The position numbers were made by a program, and so were the translations under genes. Below the pieces are notes generated by a model. The model ran no database searches. It saw only the letters and a list, made by a program, of their open reading frames with translations, and was not told the origin of the DNA. A stretch of DNA of 64,000 nucleotides, taken from assembly GCF_009389715.1 (NCBI RefSeq), contig NC_052409.1, positions 2,334,001 through 2,398,000 of the forward strand. The letters run 5' to 3'. This DNA is from Phoenix dactylifera (lineage: Eukaryota; Streptophyta; Magnoliopsida; Arecales; Arecaceae). This document shows positions 13,227-25,529 of the stretch, piece after piece (the first letter of the stretch is position 1; each line of letters starts with the position of its first letter).

Positions 13227-16200
13227 TCACTGCTGCAACCATTGTTGAATCACAGAACGAAGGGCACGATTGGGAACAAGTCCGCGGTGAGGAAGCTTGA
13301 GGTTGGTCATGGGTGATGTCTCATGACCGCTATCAAGCCAACCTTTTATTGCCTCAGCCTCATATGAGAAGCCATCTGCTGCAACGTGTGGATCCTTCAA
13401 GATCTCCTGCAACATCATTCAAGAATATGAACAGGGAGTTTTGCTAAAGAGAAAGCCAGTAAGGAGAAAATAAGTTATACACAAATGTGTCGGATGCCCA
13501 CGACTGTGAATAAATAAGATTAGGGTAGATGAACTGGGACCTTTGGGAAGTTGCATAATTGATACATGCCATTGAGTCTCAATGGAAAATTTTATAAAAA
13601 AAGCATAAGGCCTATGATTTTTATATGGCTAGCAATATAAACAAATGATGGACATGACAATACACAAACAATAAGGTGGACGTATGTTAAAACATGAAAG
13701 ATGGAGCTAAGAATGAATATAACAGAGTGTTGGAGGGCTGAGAATGAAGTGGCAGAGAATCACTTGATATGGTATTGGCCTGTACCATGAAGTTGGAACA
13801 AGTCCTCGTTCTTATACTCAATTCATAACCTTCATGAAATCTGAGGTGACTTTCCCCACCGTTTCCTCCGAAAGATGATTGAAACAAGTCCAGGCAAGTA
13901 AAGGGGCTCCAGATTATTGTCAATTGTTGGGACAACAAGGACCTAACGTAATATATTCGGAGGCCATTAGAAGGATTTCAAAGAACTTGCAATAAGAATA
14001 GCTGGAGCCCTTCCAACAATTAGAGAAAAGGAGGATATAGAAAGCCAACACCATCTATTTGGACTATTCTTGTGGGTTAATATGCATAAGAAATCAAGTA
14101 GTTCAAAACTGAAAGACTGGATTGTGAAGAACTAAAATCATGCACAGTAAATACCAAATAATTCTAACCTGAGATATTGGGCAGATAAAGAAGGATGGGA
14201 TGCAGTTATTGTCCTCTAAAGCTGACCTCAGCGATAAACAAGACAGCCCCTTGGAAGAGACAGCCTTCATCATGGGCTCAAGCACCTTCCAAGCCTCCCC
14301 TGTGAGATCCGGACGTCTCTTTCTTTTAGCCTCACAGCATTTCAAACCTAGATGAGCCAACTGCTTGGCCTGCGCATAAGGCCAGCCCCCTGCAGAAGCA
14401 TCGAGTATCTCATCCAAGCATCCTTTTCCCAATGCCTCCCGCACCTTATTGATAACACCCAATGCTGGTCTTCCTGTCAAAAGGCGTAGGATTATGACGC
14501 CAAAGGAATACACATCAGAGTGTGGTGTGAGCTCGCCAGAGGTAAGAAATTCGGGGTCCATGTAGGCAAAGGTGCCCTTAGGATGGGTGTGGCAGTAGAG
14601 GGTGGTGCTGGTGTTGGACTGGACAAGGAAGCGGCAGATGCCAAAATCACCAAGCTTGCTAGTGAAGTTTGCATCAAGGAGAATGTTGGCTGGCTTGAGA
14701 TCACCATGGACCACACCGCGGGGTTTGTTGGAGTGGAGGAAGATCAGCGCAGAGCAGATCTCTGCAGTAATGCGGGTACGAATCTGCCAAGAGAGAGCCG
14801 GGGTGTTGTCTCTGCAAATCAGGCGGTCTTCCAAGCTTCCATTTGGAAGAAACTCATAAATGAGAGCCCCGGCTTCTGGGCATGCTCCTATGAGGGTGAC
14901 AAGATTTGGATGCCTCACTCTACCCAGAACAGCCACCTGCAATGGTATCCAAAGAAGAAAAATTTCAGATCAATGTCAAAGCACATGGTTTTTAGAATCA
15001 AAAATATCTATAATCCGTCACCATCGTGTTAATAGCCAAATTCACATCAAGATAATCTCAAATGAAAGGTAAATAAAATAACCTTTTGAGATTTGATCTG
15101 TTATAGATTTTACCTCTTGATGAAATTCTGACTGTCCTTGCATGCTTTGAGGATTCAACATCTTTATAGCCACTGTTGTGTGGCGAAGGAAACCGTTATA
15201 TACACTTCCATATCCGCCTTCTCCAATCTTTAACGAATCATCAAAGTCAAGAGTTGCTTGTTTCAATTCCGCGTAAGAGAACTCTGAGAAGTTTGTTGTT
15301 CCATGAGTGCTACTAGTCATCTCTGCTTTCGTTTGATGCTGCGTTTCAACTTCTCTAACTGTATTATCTCGCTCACTCCGCAACTTTTCATGTTCTAGTC
15401 GGAGTAAATTGAGGAGATCATGGGTTTCTGATAGTTTTTCTTCAAAATTCTTGACAGTGCAATCAGAATCAGTAATTTGGATTTCCAATGCCACTCTCTT
15501 CTCACAAGCCTTTTTGAGTTCTTCAAAGATATCATCTCGTTGTTTTTTGAGCTTCTCCAATTCCATCCTTTCTCTGGCCAATGTTTCCTCAATTTTTTTC
15601 CTCTCTTTCATCTCTTTGGTGTATAAATTCTCTGCTGCTTTGACCTGAAGAAGCGAGCTGGTAATGATAAGATGCAGGAATGAAGTGAAAAGATTGTTTT
15701 CCTGATATTTTTCTCCTTAATCTCAACTTAGATGACTGCAATATTTAATTAGATGAAAATTTGGCCAATGACATTGTAGTCCAATTCTAATGCATGGTTG
15801 TCATTTTTCCGGGAAATCGGAACTCCACATTTATCTAATGATCAGGGTAGGCATGATTGAATAAGGAAGACAAGTAACGAAATCATAAAGTCAAAACTAC
15901 AAAAATTTACAATAGGATCTTACTCTTCGGGTAGCCTCAAATAAATCTCTTTCAGCTTTCTGACGCTTCCAATACTCTTCATAAGCTTCACATTTCAAAT
16001 TCTCTGCTTCCATGAGGGCAAGCTGCAGTTTTTCATATGCTTCGTCATGTGTCCCAACATCATCCTGCAGATGACCATGAAGTTCATTGTATCTAAGTTT
16101 TCTTTTATCCCTTAAACATGAAAACAAGATAGGAATGTCATCTTGATTCATAGCTTACTAGGGCACTAGTGAGAAATTACATTTTCATCATGATTGTAAT

Positions 16201-19200
16201 TAATCCCTAACAGCTATATGTGACTCATTTAACAATGCGATCCTGACACAGATTTGATCGTTTGAATTTTGGTGGACTTTTTTTTCTTTCTCTCAAAATA
16301 TTGGACTGTTAGGGTAACTGTGATCCTGCATACTGAAGACTATAAAGAACTTTGACTAACAATTCTAAAATTAATAACAATGTTGTCTTCCTCATCATTG
16401 AATACCAGAGCATTTTTTTAACTGATAAAATGTACCCACCAAACCATGATGTAAAGATGAAAACTGAAGATCCTCAGACTCATAAACTGATGGTAAACTC
16501 AAAGATCCCTCTTCTCTCCCCTCGTCCTTAAGAGCTGGTGTCAATCCCACACTGCTGAGCCCTTCTTCACTCACAGAACACAATGAACGGTCTGAACACT
16601 GTAAGCTCCTTGTGATCCCCTCCCAGGGATCAGTAACACTCGGCTTACTGCTACCTGGACTAGTGAGGCCCTCATGAGGTAAAGCTGTGGACATTGCCCC
16701 TCCATGTGAATTGAAATCGACAGATCTTGATCTATGCCTGAAATCTTTGTGCCTAGGGTTGGCAAGCAAGTTCCATAACTCGGACTGCCCTTGAGGTAAG
16801 GATTCCGATCTCAGTTGTTCAGATTGGCTGGACATGGAACTTGAGCTGGCTGTTGGTGACTGCACCATTCCAGATCCATCTTGATCAGCATCCCTGTTGA
16901 AAATAAGAACCCAAAGCATACAGAAATGAGAGGTAAGCAAGCATCTAAAAGCTTATCAAAGATCACAGTTACATGAGTAAAGTACGACCAAATCTAGTAC
17001 TATCCATGCTGGCTCACTGTACAAAAGACACCAGATGCAGAATAGCACAATATTATGTAGGAGGACCATCCGATGCCTAGGATCCAAAAGAACAAGCACC
17101 AAACACAGAAGCAAACTTGCAAGAAGATATTATATGCAGAGAGAAATAAATTTCAAGAGAGAACTAAAAATTTTATTAATAATAACAAAACTCACAGCTA
17201 GAAGCCGAGTCAATTCTGTCCCATAAGAGGATGCCCAACCTCTCTCCATGATGTGACGCTCCAATAGCAGAGCACAACCATATTATTCTATCTTGATGAG
17301 ACTTCACAAGAATGCTATGATACTTGGTGCTCGCCACAACTGTCTCTTCCCAAGATACGAGGGATGAGGCACTAGATATGGTCCTTTGGCAAGTCCTTCC
17401 CGTACAAGAGCTATACTCCTCAAACTCAAAAAAGAACTCTTGGTATGAGGTGTTCTAATTTAATGAAATTTTAACTTCCTAACCATTGACTTAGGAACAA
17501 TCAAGTAAAGCACCAATAATGCCACGCCCTCACTCGTGGACCAAAGTGGAATTCCTATACTAAAGACCAGCACCCATTGCTCTAGCAAGAGCAATCCCGA
17601 ACAGCTCCTAATATTAATAGGACTCATCTAATACAAACTAGAACTCAAACAATAAATAAATAATAATCTATTTATAAAAATCCTCCTAGATGGTTATGGT
17701 GGTTTTGGCCTATCGGGATGACTGAAGCACTAGAAGCTTCACTTTTTTTTCTTCTAAGAATAGGAACCAGTCCCAACTGTTATTACAAATGCCCGGGGTG
17801 TCTTACTTAAGTCGAGATCTTGAAGAGATACCACCCAAGATTTGAACCCAGGACCTCCCATTTTTAAATGGAAGGGTATGACCGCTGAGGTAACACTCAG
17901 GTCATCACTACAAACTTCTGAATACAGTAGGATTTCTAGCTGAAAATAAATGAGTAGGTAAATATCCTACGTTTTGAAGAGACATAACTGAATGTTGCAG
18001 AATAAGCAAAATAGGCTTGGAATATAAATAACAAGTTTGCATCATATAATAAGGTAGGCAGTGGACATACGACAACAATTCCACAGCAGAAGTACCTACT
18101 TTTGAAGTCAGTGCACTAAATAACTCATCACTGACTTGCTATATTTTATACTTAAAGACTGTTAAACTCCTGGCAAAATATGGATTTCCACAAAATATGC
18201 ACATGATATTTCCACAAAATAATGCACATGATGAGGTTTATAATTGGCAATTAAGTTTGATGTCTCAATGACAAAAAATTTCCTTTGAGAGCCTCGCAGA
18301 GGTATCTGTGCTGGAAGAAAGAATATTGCAAAGTATACAAAAGAATTTACCCCTGAATGGACTAATTTCATCAGAATAAATCTGAAATACCAAAAAAAAA
18401 TTAGTTATGGAATTCTAGGGTGTCTCTAATTCTCAGAAAAGAATCAATCAGCATCTAACTTCAGGGGTAAATTTATGAATATCATTAAAAGATATAGAGC
18501 AAATACTCAAAATAAGGATATACATTTAAGTGATATGTCCATTCAATGGGAAGTAGGATTACAGTAATGCAGGTAAAACAGTAATTTTGGGTCTTATTCA
18601 CAAATTCAACCTACAAATGTCTCATGGAGAATAAACAAAATCAATGAACAAATAATGACTTCAGTAGCTGTATGTAAATCAAACGCAATGCATAACAATT
18701 TATTTTATGTATCTAGGTTGGATACGTAAAATAAAAGCATACCTCATGTAGATCAGGTTCCCTCTGCAAACAAACCAAATCTTGCATGATGGATCAGCCT
18801 GCTGCTGCACACTGAGCGCTGTCTTGGACCTCAGCTCCTTCATCTTCCTGTGTTCACAAGGCCTCGAATTAATTTTGGAAGCCAACAATAATAGTCACCT
18901 AACATTAAGAAAAAAGAAAGGCATTTTTTTATGTTTATTTATCCTCTGGTGGTCAGCTGGGTGTTCATGGACAGCCTATCAAAGTCATAAAATATCTTAT
19001 ATGAACTCACATGAAAATTAGATTCATGCATGGAAAAAAGAAAAAAATCAGTTTGAACAAATTACGTAGTACAAGACATGCAAAAAATTTCAATATTTAG
19101 TTTCCTCAAAAATTATAAAATAAACAACTGAATTTATGAAATTCAGCAAATAAGAGATGTAGCTGGGCTACAAATTTATGAAGAGTACAGATATTTTATG

Positions 19201-20875
19201 ACTCTTCTCTTCCCCAAATTTTTACCTGAAAATGTAACACATACTATTATGCACTAAATTAACATGGTAGATAAGACAATTAGATCTTTGTAAGTACTGA
19301 AGAATCTGATATTTATGTTCACAATGAAATAACAAATGAGAGCATGCAATGCATACCTTGAATAATGTTTGTCTGCTGCTGCTCCCATGACCAGTTTGGT
19401 GATCCCATGCTGCGCTATGAGCTCCACCAGCCCTTTGCTAACATCATCTGTCTCAAACACCAGTTTCTCAGCTTGTACCTGTAGGACAAAAATTTTGTTT
19501 AAGGCATGACTTAAAACATCACTACTTTTTCTCCTCTCTCATTATTATTTTCTTTTTTTAATGAAATTCTCTCATTATTATTTTCAATCCTCAAACTTTT
19601 GGCTTAAGAGTGATTTTGCCTTTTATTTGTTAAGAACAGAAGCCTTGATAAAAAGAATATATCATTTGTTGCTCTTGCATTAAGTTGTTCAGAAGCTAGC
19701 AAACCCTGATGGCAGCAACATTCTACAGTGAGAAGGAAAACTGAGGGAAAGGGAATTCCGGGAAGTGGCAAATTCACCTTGAAACATGCACATATGTCCA
19801 GGTATTCATCTAAACTTTTGTTCATTTTCTCCCTCTCAAGCTGCCAATATGCTTCGACCTCACGTTCTTTTAGCTGGTTAACAGGGAACCAGGCTCCCAC
19901 TGGAATCAAAATTGTAGCAAAAAAACGTAACGACAAAATAAAATACAGAGAAACATATGGAAGTCAAGTTCGTGAAAAATGGAAAAATAAATGCAAAAAG
20001 ATGCACGCGTGTTTCATATGAAATAATTTCTTTCTCAACTCTCTCAACTCTCAAGTTCACAAGTTAGTTCTTTGTAGATTTTTAAAACCCCACTGTGACA
20101 CAAGGAAACAAACATCTTTGACAACAACAAGGAAAATTATTGTTTATTTTAATATGTTTTGGGTAGGCCCAGTAACAAATTTCTAACTTATCTTCCAGAA
20201 TTATCCTGGACGGTGACTTTTACCTTCATTTTTTCAGAATCTTAATTCCTCCACCTTCATTAAAAAGTCCAGGCCTCCATTAATCAGCACCATAACTTTT
20301 CAAGAAAATTAACGAAAAAAAAAGTTTTTTTTTTTCTCCCTTCCCTGCCTAGCTCAACTCCGAATCATTACAGAACCACAAACTTAAACCAATTTTGGAA
20401 AAAAGAAGGGAAAAACCCTAAGAAAAGGTTTCCTTTTTTGTATCAGCAATCAATAATTAAGTTCAACTGAATCGAGTGACAAGTGACGGTTCTCAGTTCC
20501 CACCAAATCAAATGGAAAATGAAAACGAAATCTAAGAGAACGAAGAAAAGAACAAAAAAGAAAAAACGAATTTTTCCCTTCTTTCCTAATCTCTGGAGTT
20601 GTTAGAAGACAAATGAGAAACTTACTCATTGGAATCTTTTGCGCTGGTCGATGGACATGGAGAATAACGATCTTCTTCTCCCTGGAGGTCTTCTCAAGAA
20701 CCCAAAGAAGATTCGCCTTCCCTTCCTTCACCTCCTTCCCCAGTGCTACGTACACCTTAACATCTTCCGCCGCCTCCTCTGCCACCGCCGGCTCCTCCTC
20801 GATCTCCGTCAGCCCACTTCTCGCGCTCCCCCAGGACCGCACGCTCGCGGGGCTCCCATAGCCCCGCCTCTCCAT
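13227..20875 (-). CDS. U-box E3 ubiquitin ligase with USP and protein kinase domains (PUB33/PUB52 type)
   Basis: Nine in-phase exons: 20875-20626, 19899-19778, 19478-19357, 18847-18743, 16893-16440, 16064-15924, 15644-15114, 14936-14169 and 13406-13227, giving 890 residues. Residues 30-175 match a universal stress protein-like domain (VYVALGKEVKEG, LVMGAAADKHYSR). A Ser-rich linker and a coiled coil follow (residues 345-515). The kinase spans about 517-800 with GEGGYGSVYNG, the VAIK lysine, HGDLKPANILLD and DFG. The U-box fills the last 65 residues (FICPISQEILKDPHVAADGFSYE), as expected for an E2-binding domain. The catalytic loop reads HGD where RD kinases have HRD, which is usual for this family. 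This protein probably ubiquitinates unknown partners in the cytosol. The frame continues upstream only through a GTG at 21049, so the ATG at 20875 is the start. Confidence 0.92.
17742..17912 (-). mobile_element. tRNA-derived SINE in intron 4 of the U-box kinase gene
   Basis: On the minus strand an A-box-like TACCTCAGCGG (17892-17882) is followed 34 bp later by a B box, GGTTCAAATCT (17848-17838). The segment ends in an A-rich run (GAAGAAAAAAAAG at about 17742-17755). This order, spacing and tail are those of a Pol III-type SINE. The boundaries are approximate and I did not find target duplications. A tRNA pseudogene is the alternative, but the tail and body length favour a SINE. Confidence 0.6.
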
Positions 20876-21055
20876 CTGCGGCTCCTGCTGCCGGAGAAAT
20901 CCCGACACCCACGAGCTCACCAACTCCTTCGCTTCCTTCGAGTAATCCAGTCCAAGGAGAAGCAGAAGGACCAAGAAGAATGAAGAGCTCTTCCGTTCCA
21001 CTGCTACTCCCTTCTCAAAAACCGAGCTTACCTTCCCTAACTCGCCCACGTTCTT

Positions 21056-21064
21056 CCTTTTATA
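21056..21064 (-). promoter_or_regulatory. TATA box of the U-box kinase gene
   Basis: The minus strand reads TATAAAAGG here, 180-190 bp before the chosen ATG. Plant transcription usually starts about 30 bp downstream, near 21033. That leaves a leader of about 155 nt and places the upstream GTG (21049) outside the transcript, which supports the start at 20875. Confidence 0.6.
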
Positions 21065-22789
21065 ATCTCTCTTTCCCCGCTTTTGGAGTGTCTGAAAGGG
21101 GAATCTTGTCTCTCTTCACCTTTACTACTCTGGGGATCGTTGCGAGAAATTTCGGGGTACACCTAGAGTCAAATTATATTATTATAATCATATTATTATT
21201 TAATTATAACTTTAAAGTATAATAGACATATATTGTTATGCTTTATATTTATATTATAAAATTATTTAATATATTATTTCTATCTAACTTATTTTTCAAA
21301 TCAGAATAAAATAATAATATATTATAAGCATAAATAAACATATTTTTATAGAATAAACTAATAGTCAATATATTGATAACTTATTATAATAGTTTATATA
21401 ATTAATAATTATATTTTATGCAATATATTATGATATGATATGTCCGACCACTTTGAATTTTTATAGCATACCAAACCAATTATTCATAAATATTTAAAAT
21501 TATTTAATTATTAAAATATAGTATATCATAGTAATTTTAGTTCATCAGAATCAGATTATTGGTGGTTTAAGACCATCTTTATGATTTCATTTATATCACC
21601 AAACGTCATCTTAATCTATCATCTATCGTCAGCTCCACTGTCCCTTCCTTATTCTATCATACAACACTCATTAATGATGGACATTTAATAGGGTAGGAAG
21701 TAAGTTTCAACCAAGGTAGATGTTTACTGAGTCGGATGAACCCTGTTGCTTTTTTTTAAGACTACCATTTTATTTTTTACAGTTTTAGCATTTCTCAATT
21801 TATGATGTAGTATTTAAATACATTAAATAGCTTTTAAAACAAGGTCTAATTTGATGACTCTCCGATTCTCAGCTGAAACAGAATCCAGCTACTAATCTTT
21901 TTGGGTATAAATTTTTAATTTGTATTTGGTTTTGAATTTGGATCTCGCTTTTTGGAAGAAAAACTTATAGCATTAGAATTTAGAAAGGCGCGACATAGGG
22001 TTCAACCATATCACTATCTTCACCATATAAATAGACCCTGGTCTAGCTGACCAGCACATTCACATGCATTCCACGTGTTACATGCTGATGATAAATAAAT
22101 GAAGTTAGTAATTTCTTTTCTGTTTGACCAATCAACCTTCCTCCTTTTTTTTTTTTTTTTTTACAATTACTCTTATAGATGACAATTAAACCGAATTGAA
22201 TACCGATTGGATCAAAAAATTTATTAATTTAAATCCAATCTACCTACTAAATATATCAAAAATTTTAGATGAGAATCTCAACTATTTATTAAACAGATAA
22301 ACTGATCCGATGTACTAACTTATTTATTAAACAGGCTAAATCAGATTAAATGGATTGCATAGATTTTTAATGAATTTAAATAAATTTAAACAGGTTAAAT
22401 ATGTTAAGTGGATTGGATTAAATAGGTCAGAAAAAAATTTTAAATAGATTAAATGGGTCAGTTATAATACAATTTAATTATTAAATGTGTTAAAAAAATT
22501 AAATGAATCAAAGATTTAATGAATAGATTTGAATGAGCTAATTATTTATAATCAAAATTTGTTTATGTCAAATTAAAATCTAGTTAAAACAGATCCTGAA
22601 CTGCGACTCTTAATTGCTAACCTTCTGCCCGCCAATCACCGCAAGGACCTTGCAAACTAAACCACCATGCCGGACCTTTAATAGCCCCATGCTCCTTTCT
22701 CGCCATGGCCCCATGCAATGGCTCCAGAGGACGAGGGGTCGGATTCACCATTTTTAACAGCTGTTGTCGTACGTCTCCATTAGATGAAT
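21065..22789. other. AT-rich upstream region, possible decayed repeat at about 22173-22600
   Basis: Apart from promoter DNA near the left side, the region has no coding signal. A T-run lies at 22143-22162. The part 22173-22600 repeats words such as GATTAAATGG and AAACAGGTTAAAT, as found in old non-autonomous elements. ACTCTTAT (left) and ACTCTTAA (right) could be remnants of an 8-bp duplication, but the ends do not pair well. Confidence 0.35.
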
Positions 22790-23400
22790 TCTAGTTCTAC
22801 ACGGAAGCTATCCCTGGCAGGCTGGCACACATCCTAAACATTACTTGTGAGAGCCATACTTGAGAAGATCTTGACAAATTAGAACCAGAAGAATGGTTTG
22901 CCAGATGATCAAAGGCATTGTAAGAGCCTTTGGGTCCCTTGCACCATACAATGACAGCATTTTCATATACAAATTGGTTGCTGTGAAATTTGCTACATGC
23001 AAAAGCAATATTACTTCTTTTGCCGAGCTTGGAGCAGTCTGAGAGAATATCTGCTATGCGAGGCAGGTACTGGATGCGGACTATATCATTCTTGATAGAG
23101 ATTCGGTCACGGTGTATGAATGGATCCAGGGTCGAAGATGCATAGCTGAGAACCGGCTGTTGATCCATGAGATTCACCGATTGCTGAAGGAGTGCCACTT
23201 TTATTAGGCTTCACACGTCTACAGGGAGACAAACGGGGCTACTGATTGGATTGCATTCTTTGCATCTCGTCACTCTAGTGGGTTTGTCTGGTTGGACAGT
23301 AAATCCGCGTCAGGACCTTTATGTAGCCTTTTATTTTCTGACTTTATTGGCCGCATCCACATCCGTTATATGTGAGCCGTCGTTGCATCAAAAAAAAAAA
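22790..23400 (+). mobile_element. LINE 3' end with RNase H remnant and poly(A) tail
   Basis: Between about 23010 and 23370 the plus strand reads ICYARQVLDADYIILDRDS, then LLIHEIHRLLKECHFY, ASHVYRETNGATDWIAFFAS and LLFSDFIGRIHIRYM. This is the C-terminal half of a plant LINE RNase H domain, including the late H/D-containing part. It is followed by a stop and an A-run at 23390-23400. At least two internal stops show decay. The weaker upstream part from about 22790 (EDLDKLEPEEWFAR) probably belongs to the same copy. The insertion is 5'-truncated, as is usual for LINEs. Confidence 0.75.
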
Positions 23401-24335
23401 TGCAGAATTACTTGAGAGAGAAAGAGCAAGAAAAGAAAAAAAAAAGGCCTTGTATACCGATAATCTCTAAAACAATCTTATTCTGCATTCTCAAAAAAGA
23501 GGCAAATAATATGTGGGAATAATATTAGTTAAAGTAAGTGATAGAGAGCAAATAATATTAAAACAATCTTGATCTTTGAACTTTGGTATATTGGATGATA
23601 ATATATCAGCCATCAAGCAATGCCAACTGCTAGTGCCATTTGCATGTCATGACTTTTCATGCATCGATCCATGGCAAGGTTATTGATTCAGATATAAAAA
23701 TTTGATTGTATATATATTTCTTTATGCCCTGTAAGCATCATCACAGCTTTGCAGGGCCCACCGAGGCATCTCAAGGACGGTGCTGTCGCCATAACGTAAG
23801 ACTCTGCAAATGCGCAGTGGAAAATTTCTTGCATAACTCTGGACTGTCACCATTGCCCATTTGCCATCAGAAGAACAAGAAAAAAAAAAATAGATTCTTC
23901 ATAGTATCTATCACATTTCTTTAGTATTTTTTTTTTATACTTGATGCTGCTCTGTGCTTTTTTTCCATTTATCAGCAGAACATCCGTTCTTGAAAACAGG
24001 AGAAGATTCCTCTAATGATCATATTAGAAGCTTTTCCATAGGGCTCAGTAAACTTGATGATTCAGAGGCATTCAGAGCAAAAGGCTTCCTTTTCACCTTT
24101 TCGTACGTGCAATTGCTGTCATCGATTTGCGGTCATTTTAATTCGAGTTACCATCAAAAGGAACATCAGAAAGGATCAAAACAATGACATTCTCAAGACC
24201 TTGGTGTGCTTGTTCCAAAAGTCTTTAGATCATCGTGAAAGGCATGAGGTGGTTCGCTGACGTTACAGCTTTCGTTATGGCAAGTGCAGTCTCTTTCACG
24301 GTTGTTAATGACAAACCATGGCACAGCACCTTGTG
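23401..24335. other. Intergenic stretch, nothing firmly recognised
   Basis: Frames of 60-80 codons occur on both strands (for example 23954-24187) but none shows a known motif, splice support or consistent composition. I treat them as chance. Confidence 0.4.
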
Positions 24336-24340
24336 ACTTG

Positions 24341-24772
24341 TGTGAGAACCCTATGAGCATATGTTTAGCCTCACATTGGTTGTTCGCCAAAGAGATTTTG
24401 GATATTTATACAGGATTACGGAACTCAAATAATACCTTCTGGCTAGCCATTCCGGATGAAATTTTGGGTTGTGAGAAATGGTATCAGAGTGAATTCGGTC
24501 CATAGCCTATATGGACTAGGGAACACTGCAACCGGAAGGCTGACCACGGGCCTATCGTGATATTTGTGATTAAATTTGAATAAATTTAAACTCTTAGCCT
24601 GACGAGAACATCAGGGCTTGAACGGGGAGAGTATGTGAAGACCTGTGCGGGTGCGTGTGTTGAGTCTCACATTGGTTATTCGCCGAAGAAATCTTGGGTA
24701 ATTACACAGGATTAAGAAACTCAAATAATACCTTCCAACTAGCCATTTTGAATGAGGTCTTGAGTCGTGACA
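24341..24772 (+). mobile_element. TRIM (LTR retrotransposon in miniature), looks structurally whole
   Basis: Two direct terminal repeats, 24341-24476 and 24634-24772, align along their length: both start TGTGA, share TCACATTGG, ACTCAAATAATACCTTC and CTAGCCATT, and end GTGA(G/C)A. Directly inside the left repeat, TGGTATCAGAG (24479-24489) matches the primer-binding site for initiator Met-tRNA. A purine tract GGGGAGAG (24624-24631) precedes the right repeat. The 157-bp interior has no coding capacity, which defines a TRIM. The flanks ACTTG / TCTTG resemble a 5-bp target duplication. The divergence between its two LTRs suggests an old insertion. Confidence 0.85.
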
Positions 24773-25299
24773 TCTTGTTCTCTTTTTTTTTTCAATTTAT
24801 TTGTGTCTCGTAGCATTGAAAAAGAATAAAAGAAAAAGAAAAGACCAGGAAATTCTTTGACGGATCCAATCAAATGGCCCATCTCTCCGTTAAGTATGAA
24901 TCCTTTTTAGACCCGGCGAACATCTTACAATGCTAGTTGAAAACTTAAGGAAAAAGCCAAAAGGTTGGTCGGTTTCATCTAGAGAAGCATATAAGACATT
25001 CGTTTATGTCGGCCGAGACTGGTAATCAAAACCAACGAAGCTTGTGAAACTATCATCTAATTTTCTTTCTTTCTTTCTTTTCTTGTTTTGTTTTTTGTGT
25101 GTGGGGATCAGTCTTGCTCTTCTATACAATTTTTTAGTCGTCCGTTGACTATTTTTTTTCCTAATTCTATTTTTTTTTCCATTTGTTCTTTTTTTAATGT
25201 GCGTGCAGATGACTCTTGGTCTTCAACGCAATTTTTTTAGTCTTGCTCAAACCAAAGTTACTGGCGTACACCATTTGCTTTCTCATTACTAATGCATAA

Positions 25300-25529
25300 C
25301 ACAATTCCTCGTGATCATGAATCACATCTAGACTCATGCTGTAGTGTCCTAGTCTGTGTAGGCTATGAGCCAGATTCATTCTGATACCATTTATAACAAT
25401 TCAGGATCTTGCTCAAAAAAGATAATCATAAGATGTTATTTAATTTTTTTAAGTTCTGTATAAGTACTCAAGATCTACGTAATACATAGCCAATGTGGGA
25501 CTAAACAGACGCCCGCACGGATCCTCATA
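25300..25529 (-). mobile_element. Partial TRIM copy of the same family
   Basis: On the minus strand, 25529-25392 aligns with the LTR of the copy at 24341-24772: an opening like TATGAGGATCCGTGCGGGCG, then CCACATTGGC, ACTTATACAG and GATCCTGAATTGTTATA. It is followed by TGGTATCAG (25389-25381) in the primer-binding position and by interior sequence (CATAGCCTACACAGACTAGG) down to about 25300. No second LTR was found to the left, so this is an incomplete fossil in inverted orientation to its neighbour. Confidence 0.75.

Noticed and set aside
14520-15072. Plus-strand frames opposite the kinase exon
   Set aside because: They are antisense shadows of conserved kinase motifs on the minus strand.
20450-21222. 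Plus-strand frames opposite exon 1 of the U-box kinase gene, and a minus-strand N-terminal extension from 21049
   Set aside because: The plus-strand frames are shadows. The extension starts at GTG and lies largely upstream of the expected transcription start.
22173-22600. Decayed hAT-like element with ACTCTTA flanks
   Set aside because: The terminal repeats pair poorly, and a 7-of-8 flank match could be chance in AT-rich DNA. It is mentioned only as a possibility.
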